Source: JALZHR01 sp036389695 (GTDB taxonomy: Bacteria > Acidobacteriota > Blastocatellia > Pyrinomonadales > Pyrinomonadaceae). From it: a DNA stretch of 7,872 nt. Below the pieces are notes generated by a model. It did no database searches and had not been told where the DNA came from. It saw only the letters and a program-made list of their open reading frames with translations. The stretch spans positions 1-7,872 of the forward strand of contig DASVWG010000199.1 of assembly GCA_036389695.1 (NCBI GenBank), read 5' to 3'. The position numbers were made by a program, and so were the translations under genes. Shown piece after piece: positions 6,838 to 7,872 of the stretch (the stretch's first letter is position 1; each line of letters starts with the position of its first letter).

Positions 6838-7872
6838 GTAAAGCGCAAAACACTTACCTGACCAAATTAAAATCAAATCTGCCGTGGCTCGCGCGTTATC
6901 CTTTTGTGCGCGCCAAATCAATTTTAAGCCAGAATTTATTCGAGAAAAAACACGTCGTTTTCGTCGTCGCCAATCATTTCGAGCCGAGCTGGAAAAGGAA
7001 CGGCTTTCACGACCTCGAAGCGCAGCTTCGCCGTCTGGACGAATATCACAAAATGGCTCGCGCCACCGGCGAAGCCGTGATGGATGCGGACGGCACGAAG
7101 TTCCGGCACACGAATTTTTATCCGGCTGAGCAATACGACGCGCGCCTGCTGGAAAAAATGGCGGAGATGCAGGCGGAAGGTTTGGGCGAGGTCGAAATTC
7201 ACCTGCATCACGGCGTCGAAAAGCCCGACACGGCAGAAAACTTAAGAAAATCTTTGCTTGAATTTCGAGATGTTTTAGCCGAGCGGCACAAATGTCTGTC
7301 GCGGCTGGACGGCGCGGGCGAGCCGATGTATGCGTTTGTGCACGGAAATCTCGCGCTGGCAAATTCGTGCGGCGGAAAATTTTGCGGCGTTGACGAAGAG
7401 ATGCGGATTTTGCAGGAAACCGGCTGTTACGCGGATATGACTTTGCCGAGCGCGCCGGACGAAACGCAGGTTCCCGTCATCAATCAAATTTACGAATGCG
7501 GCTTGCCTTTAACGGAAAAAGTGCCGCATCGTCAAGGAGTTACGACGCGCGTTTATGGAAATCAGCCGCAATTGCCACTGATATTTCAGGGACCACTCGT
7601 TTTTAACTGGACGCGGCGCGTCAAAGGCTTGCCGGTTCCGCGCCTCGACGACGGCGCGCTTGTCCATAATCAGCCGTCGGATTTGGCGAGGCTGAATCGC
7701 TGGCTTTCGGCAAACGTGACGGTCGAGGGAAAATCCGATTGGGTTTTCGTCAAGCTTTATTGTCACGGCTTTTTCGACGCCGACCAATCGGCTTGCATCG
7801 GCGAAGACGCGCGCAGATTTTTCAGCGAAATCGTCGAAAACGGCGAGAAAACCGGAAAATACAAAGTTCATT
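6834..7872 (+). CDS. Uncharacterised NodB-fold (polysaccharide deacetylase-like) protein, 3' end cut off
   Basis: The frame is open from the ATG at 6834 to the window end, giving 346 residues with no stop. There is no signal peptide or membrane helix at the start, so it looks cytoplasmic. Landmarks are FVVANHFEPSW (43-53), EIHLHHG (121-127), YAFVHGNLALANS (166-178), GCYADMTLPSAPDETQ (197-212), FQGPLVFNW (251-259) and WVFVKLYCHGF (303-313). I recognise this pattern from uncharacterised bacterial proteins with a glycoside hydrolase/deacetylase-type barrel, where histidines of the HLHH and HG motifs would bind metal; that is recollection, not a search. The classical NodB TFDD motif is absent, with Asn47 where I would expect an acidic residue. 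Its position after the amidotransferase suggests glycan modification, for example N- or O-deacetylation. The start is the first plausible ATG in frame; a TTG further upstream (6813) is possible but less likely. Confidence 0.65.
   Translation, partial: MSKAQNTYLTKLKSNLPWLARYPFVRAKSILSQNLFEKKHVVFVVANHFEPSWKRNGFHDLEAQLRRLDEYHKMARATGEAVMDADGTKFRHTNFYPAEQYDARLLEKMAEMQAEGLGEVEIHLHHGVEKPDTAENLRKSLLEFRDVLAERHKCLSRLDGAGEPMYAFVHGNLALANSCGGKFCGVDEEMRILQETGCYADMTLPSAPDETQVPVINQIYECGLPLTEKVPHRQGVTTRVYGNQPQLPLIFQGPLVFNWTRRVKGLPVPRLDDGALVHNQPSDLARLNRWLSANVTVEGKSDWVFVKLYCHGFFDADQSACIGEDARRFFSEIVENGEKTGKYKVH

Noticed and set aside
6820..7362. Minus-strand open frame of 180 codons opposite the last gene
   Set aside because: Low-complexity Arg/Pro/Ala translation without motifs; the + strand frame here has recognisable HLHHG and HGN motifs and stays open to the window end.

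Overview
This window looks like part of a bacterial surface-polysaccharide (exopolysaccharide or O-antigen-like) biosynthesis locus. All six genes lie on the + strand and coding density is high. The sequence has intermediate GC, with codons strongly favouring GCG, CGC, GAA, AAA and TCG. Almost every start codon sits behind an A-rich leader rather than a clear Shine-Dalgarno sequence. The composition, SD-poor starts and simple repeats between genes remind me of Acidobacteriota such as Blastocatellia, but this is a low-confidence impression; nothing here is a taxonomic marker.

Layout. Positions 1-1128 hold the 3' part of a membrane-anchored family-2 glycosyltransferase that begins upstream of the window. 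A soluble family-2 glycosyltransferase with a helical C-terminal extension follows at 1137-2162 (possible alternative GTG start at 1179), then a third family-2 glycosyltransferase at 2162-3160 that overlaps it by one base. These three form a tight translational unit. A 120-base gap (3161-3280) holds a long imperfect inverted repeat built from GTGAAAAAG-like units. Next come a polytopic Wzx/MATE-like flippase (3281-4885) and, 14 bases on, a full-length class-II glutamine amidotransferase/asparagine synthase (4900-6774). A small GAAATC-type simple repeat spans the flippase stop codon. A 59-base gap with a small perfect hairpin and a four-codon mini-ORF leads to the last gene (6834 to the window end, 3' truncated). 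That gene resembles an uncharacterised NodB-fold (polysaccharide deacetylase-like) protein.

How the genes may work together (inference). The glycosyltransferases assemble a lipid-linked oligosaccharide on the cytoplasmic face, and the flippase moves it across the inner membrane. The amidotransferase either supplies asparagine or amidates a sugar acid, and the deacetylase-like protein may modify the glycan. No initiating sugar-phosphate transferase, Wzy polymerase or chain-length regulator is visible; if the pathway is Wzx/Wzy-type they must lie elsewhere. I found no RNA gene, CRISPR array, insertion sequence or clear defence system. The least explained items are the last gene and the two repeat structures that flank the flippase.
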